In this document: positions 61,254-64,000 of the stretch, piece by piece
Layout of the letters: the number at the start of each line of letters is the position of its first letter
Numbering within the stretch: position 1 is the first letter of the stretch
DNA from: Bin87 sp965207585
GTDB taxonomy: Bacteria > Chloroflexota > Dehalococcoidia > Lucifugimonadales > UBA3495
Reading direction: 5' to 3'
NCBI GenBank assembly: GCA_965207585.1
Contig: CBDBMT010000003.1
Location: 806,001-870,000 of the forward strand
Length of the DNA: 64,000 bases
The notes under the pieces: generated by a model
Seen by the model: only the letters and a program-made list of their open reading frames with translations
Told to the model about the DNA's origin: nothing
Database searches by the model: none
Translations under genes and position numbers: made by a program

Positions 61254-61652
61254 TCAACTTGCCGACACCCGGATCCACGCAATCCCGTCAACATGCTCGA
61301 AGTGGCCGTCGGCAGAAACCAGGTCGGCGCCTGTTTCCATTGCGTGGGCCGCAATCCAGACGTCGTTGGTCGGAATGGGCCGCCCTTTCGCTCTCAGTGC
61401 CGTCATCACCCGAGAGTACCGGTCCGCGGTCACCGGACCGACGGGAACCAAGGACACATAGGGACGTTCGAGGAAAGATCGCAGTTCCGCCAGATTTTGC
61501 TCGAAACGCGCCCCCTGCCGGAAGCCGTACAGCAACTCACCTATTACCACAGTGGAGAACAGCGCCTCCTCAGCGTCTCGTATCAGATCCCTCACCTCGT
61601 GGCTGCCCCGCATGAACGCGGAGTAGGCGTTGGAATCCAGCAGGATCCTCAT
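61254..61652 (-). CDS. VapC-type PIN-domain toxin
   Basis: 132 residues. MRILLDSNAYSAFMRG (Asp6), STVVIGELLYGFRQG (Glu39), then TNDVWIAAHAMETGADLVSADGHFEHVDGI with the last acidic residues of the PIN active site: the VapC family. It is expected to act as a ribonuclease, often on tRNA. ATG 61652 overlaps the TGA of the antitoxin gene by four bases. Leftward, just upstream of and co-oriented with the methyltransferase gene, about 65 bp apart. Confidence 0.9.
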   Translation of the reverse strand: MRILLDSNAYSAFMRGSHEVRDLIRDAEEALFSTVVIGELLYGFRQGARFEQNLAELRSFLERPYVSLVPVGPVTADRYSRVMTALRAKGRPIPTNDVWIAAHAMETGADLVSADGHFEHVDGIAWIRVSAS

Positions 61653-61912
61653 GACCACGCTGCCTCGTCCACCGTCTCGAAGGCCGCAAGGGCCGCATCG
61701 AAACTCTCAGCTTCATCCCGGCTCCACGCGCCGAAGAGGTCGTCCAACGAATCGCCTATAGCGTTGGGCTTCCCCTTGCTGTCCGTCAGGCCGGCGCCCT
61801 TCCTCAGCAGCTTCAACGCCGCCTGATTCAGGGAGATTCCCTCCTGATTTGCCAGGCGGCGCATAATGGCGTCGAGTTCGTCGTCGAACCCCCTGACTGT
61901 CAGCTGGTTCAT
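61649..61912 (-). CDS. VapB-type antitoxin
   Basis: 87 residues. NQLTVRGFDDELDAIMRRLANQEGISLNQAALKLLRKGAG is a ribbon-helix-helix start (FitA/Arc-like), followed by an acidic tail that should occupy the VapC site. ATG 61912 has GGAGGA seven bases upstream; a nearby upstream ATG runs into a stop after two codons. Its TGA overlaps the VapC ATG. Antitoxin first, toxin second, as usual. Confidence 0.85.
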   Translation of the reverse strand: MNQLTVRGFDDELDAIMRRLANQEGISLNQAALKLLRKGAGLTDSKGKPNAIGDSLDDLFGAWSRDEAESFDAALAAFETVDEAAWS

Positions 61913-62141
61913 ATCATGTTCCTCCGGCGCGTCATATTTTGAGGCTATTTGAGGCAAAGTATAGGTCAACCCCGCGCAGGTCAAGACCACACGGTCAATT
62001 CTCATGCCAGCGGCCGCTACTGCCGGGCAAGTGGCCCATGACCCACACAGGACACAATCCGCCCGAGGTGTTAGGCTACGGGTGATTTGCGGCCACGGCC
62101 CGGCGGTTACAGGACCTCGCGCGCGCCCGCTTTCGTAAATT

Positions 62142-62251
62142 GTCAGAATCAGGATTTTCGAGATTTCGGGATTATCAGGATTAGGACCGTTCTGTGATGG
62201 AGCTGCCTCAATCCTGCTCAATCATAAAATCCTGCAAATCCTGATTCTGAC
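62142..62251. repeat. Long palindromic intergenic repeat (GTCAGAATCAGGATT type)
   Basis: Begins GTCAGAATCAGGATTTTCG and ends AAATCCTGATTCTGAC, with inner TATCAGGATT/AATCCTG inverted units. Same family and length as 25900-26008; both are followed by T-C-C-C-C-rich sequence. Confidence 0.9.
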
Positions 62252-62344
62252 GTTTCCCCGCCGTAAAATGGGCACGCATGAGAGACGCGCGCCAATCTAC
62301 AAGCAACTGCACGCAAAGCAGACCCACATGCAGGAGGCCAGAGC

Positions 62345-63892
62345 ATGAAATACGACTACATCGTTGTGGGCGGCGGTTCCGCCGGATGCACCATCGCCAG
62401 CCGGCTGTCGGAGGACCCGGACCGCTCGGTGCTGCTGCTGGAGGCGGGGCCGGACTATCCGGTCTTTGAGCAGCTGCCCGACGACCTGAAGCTGGGCAAC
62501 AACGTGTGGCTCTCAGCCTACGGGCCGCACAACTGGGGCTACACCGCCCGGATCACCGAGGAGCAGGACAACCTGACGATCCCCCGGGGCAAGGCCACCG
62601 GTGGTTCCAGCGCGGTGAACGGGCAGGTGCTGTTCCGCGGCATCCCCGAGGACTACGACCGCTGGGCCGAGTGGGGCAACGACGAGTGGAGCTTCACCAG
62701 GTGCCTGCCCTACTTCAACAAGCTGGAGACCGACCTCGATTTCGGCGGCGACGACTTCCACGGCTCCGACGGGCCGGTGCCGGTGCGCCGCGCTCCCCGC
62801 AACGAGTGGCTGCCCCACGCCGTGGCCTTTGAGCGGGCGTGCCTCGACGAGGGATTCCCCCAGGACGAGGACCAGAACCACCCCGAGTCCACGGGCGTCT
62901 CGCCCCGGGCCCGCAACACCATCGACGGCGTGCGCATGAGCATGGCCATCAACTACCTGGACATCGCGCGGCACCGCCTGAACCTGACCGTCCGGGGCGG
63001 CGTGACCGCGCGGCGGATCATCTTCGACGGCAACCGGGCCGTGGGCATCGAGGCCGAAAGCGGCGGCGAGGTCTTCACGGTGGAGGGCGGCGAGATCATC
63101 GTCAGCAGCGGGGCCGTGGCGTCGCCGCAGCTGCTGATGCTGTCGGGCGTGGGGCCGGCGGAGCACCTGCGGAGCCTGGGCATCCCGGTGGTGCATGACT
63201 CCCCGGGCGTGGGCAAGAACCTGCGCGACCATCCCGCGGCGTCGGTGCTGTACCGGGGCAAGGGCGAGAAGCCCGACGTGCAGGCGCCGGTGATCCAGGT
63301 GGGACTGCGCTACACGGTGGAGGGGTCAGACCTGCGCAACGACATGCAGCTGAGCCCCAACCTCATGACCAGCGAGCACCGTCCGGCCCACGTCGCCATC
63401 GACGAGGACCTGAACTACCTCGGCATGGGCGCGAGCCTGCAACTGGCGCTGGGGCAGGGCGAGCTGACGTTGCAGTCCACGGACCCGCACGTGCAGCCGT
63501 TCCTGAACTACAACTACTACCAGGAGCCGGAGGACCTGCGCCGGATGCGGGAGGCAATACGCCTGGGCGTTCGGATGGCGGAGCGGCCTCCCTTCTCCGA
63601 CCTGATCGAGGAACGGATCATGCCCACCGACGAGGAGCTGGCGTCCGACGATCTGCTGGACGACTGGCTGCGCAAGAACTCCGGCACGTCGCACCACATA
63701 TCGGGCACGTGCAAGATGGGGCCGGACTCGGATCCGCTGGCGGTGGTGAACCAGCAGTTGAAAGTGAAAGGTGTGGCGGGCCTGCGGGTGGCCGACGCCT
63801 CGGTCATGCCCGATTGCATCCGAGCCAACACCAACGCCACCACGATCATGATCGGCGAGAAGGTGTCCGATTACATTAAGGAAGGCCGGTAG
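62345..63892 (+). CDS. GMC family oxidoreductase (choline dehydrogenase-like)
   Basis: 515 residues, full length. FAD-binding start YDYIVVGGGSAGCTIASRL (residues 4-22), the GMC signatures RGKATGGSSAVNGQVLFRG and SSGAVASPQLLMLSGVGPAEHL, and the C-terminal substrate domain with SGTSHHISGTCKMG (catalytic His) and RVADASVMPDCIRANTNATTIMIGEK. These FAD enzymes oxidise alcohols such as choline, polyethylene glycol or sugars. ATG 62345 has AGGAGG upstream. A palindromic repeat follows its stop by 11 bases. Substrate cannot be inferred. Confidence 0.93.
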   Translation: MKYDYIVVGGGSAGCTIASRLSEDPDRSVLLLEAGPDYPVFEQLPDDLKLGNNVWLSAYGPHNWGYTARITEEQDNLTIPRGKATGGSSAVNGQVLFRGIPEDYDRWAEWGNDEWSFTRCLPYFNKLETDLDFGGDDFHGSDGPVPVRRAPRNEWLPHAVAFERACLDEGFPQDEDQNHPESTGVSPRARNTIDGVRMSMAINYLDIARHRLNLTVRGGVTARRIIFDGNRAVGIEAESGGEVFTVEGGEIIVSSGAVASPQLLMLSGVGPAEHLRSLGIPVVHDSPGVGKNLRDHPAASVLYRGKGEKPDVQAPVIQVGLRYTVEGSDLRNDMQLSPNLMTSEHRPAHVAIDEDLNYLGMGASLQLALGQGELTLQSTDPHVQPFLNYNYYQEPEDLRRMREAIRLGVRMAERPPFSDLIEERIMPTDEELASDDLLDDWLRKNSGTSHHISGTCKMGPDSDPLAVVNQQLKVKGVAGLRVADASVMPDCIRANTNATTIMIGEKVSDYIKEGR

Positions 63893-63903
63893 CCGGGGGA
63901 ATC

Positions 63904-64000
63904 GTCAGAAGCAGGATTCGCTGGATTAGCGGATTCTCAGGATGAGGCCGACTGTCGCATCAACCAATTCAATCCTGCCAATCCATAAATCCGGTAAATC
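63904..64000. repeat. Long palindromic intergenic repeat, cut by the window end
   Basis: Starts GTCAGAAGCAGGATTCGCTG and reaches AATCCTGCCAATCC...TAAATC before the window stops. The arm variant GAAGCAGG mirrors the CCTGCTTC arm at 1-24. Confidence 0.85.

Overview
This is a high-GC bacterial window. Core genes run at roughly 65-72% G+C on lines I counted by hand, with Shine-Dalgarno-led ATG, GTG and TTG starts. The enzyme repertoire suggests a Chloroflexota lineage, perhaps SAR202/Dehalococcoidia-like or host-associated. It includes HpcH aldolase, Ldh-family dehydrogenase, GMC oxidoreductase, luciferase-like oxidoreductase, an acyl-CoA-dehydrogenase-like flavoprotein, lactonase, Uma2 proteins and family-5 binding lipoproteins with Ala/Pro/Gln-rich linkers. 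That placement is inference; no rRNA or marker gene is present.

1-12.6 kb is mostly leftward chromosomal genes: HpcH aldolase, two Uma2 proteins, M16 and M42 peptidases, a glyoxalase-II-like hydrolase, an Ldh-family dehydrogenase, a stand-alone RAM domain and glycine-cleavage T and H proteins. Small modules sit among them: an orphan Phd antitoxin, a HEPN pair, and an overlapping AAA ATPase/DUF4276 pair that looks like a two-gene defence system.

12.7-21.8 kb is a metal or corrinoid uptake locus. It holds two paralogous binding lipoproteins, a COG0523 GTPase, a WD40 protein and two Dpp/Nik-type permeases. A full cobalamin riboswitch with terminator precedes the second lipoprotein. A 174-bp copy of only the riboswitch 3' half plus terminator follows the first lipoprotein's stop codon. 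No ATPase gene is present. From 22 to 28.3 kb comes a catabolic group: two binding-protein-like enzymes without signal peptides, a luciferase-like oxidoreductase, an acyl-CoA-dehydrogenase-like flavoprotein and a lactonase, plus two small unknown genes.

28.3-46 kb is an accessory island starting exactly at the 3' end of tRNA-Ala(UGC). One sampled line is about 45% G+C. It carries IS5, IS1380 (two copies) and TnpB remnants, two decayed 3' fragments of a type ISP restriction-modification gene, two copies of a 150-bp MITE-like element, several unknown operons, and a three-gene cassette: a tail-anchored coiled-coil protein plus two different dynamin-like GTPases. That cassette is my strongest candidate for an undescribed system. 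From 46 to 58.2 kb follow a retropepsin pair, a triple-HTH regulator, an IS110 fragment, a three-copy unknown repeat, an orphan sugar-binding lipoprotein, a PLD-nuclease/SF3-like ATPase fusion, an RHH/PIN pair and an intact large serine recombinase. The recombinase's 3' terminal sequence recurs inverted right after the tRNA. 58.3-64 kb has a pentapeptide-repeat membrane protein, a methyltransferase-HNH fusion, a VapBC pair and a GMC oxidoreductase. Palindromic intergenic repeats of at least three families are scattered through the chromosomal parts.
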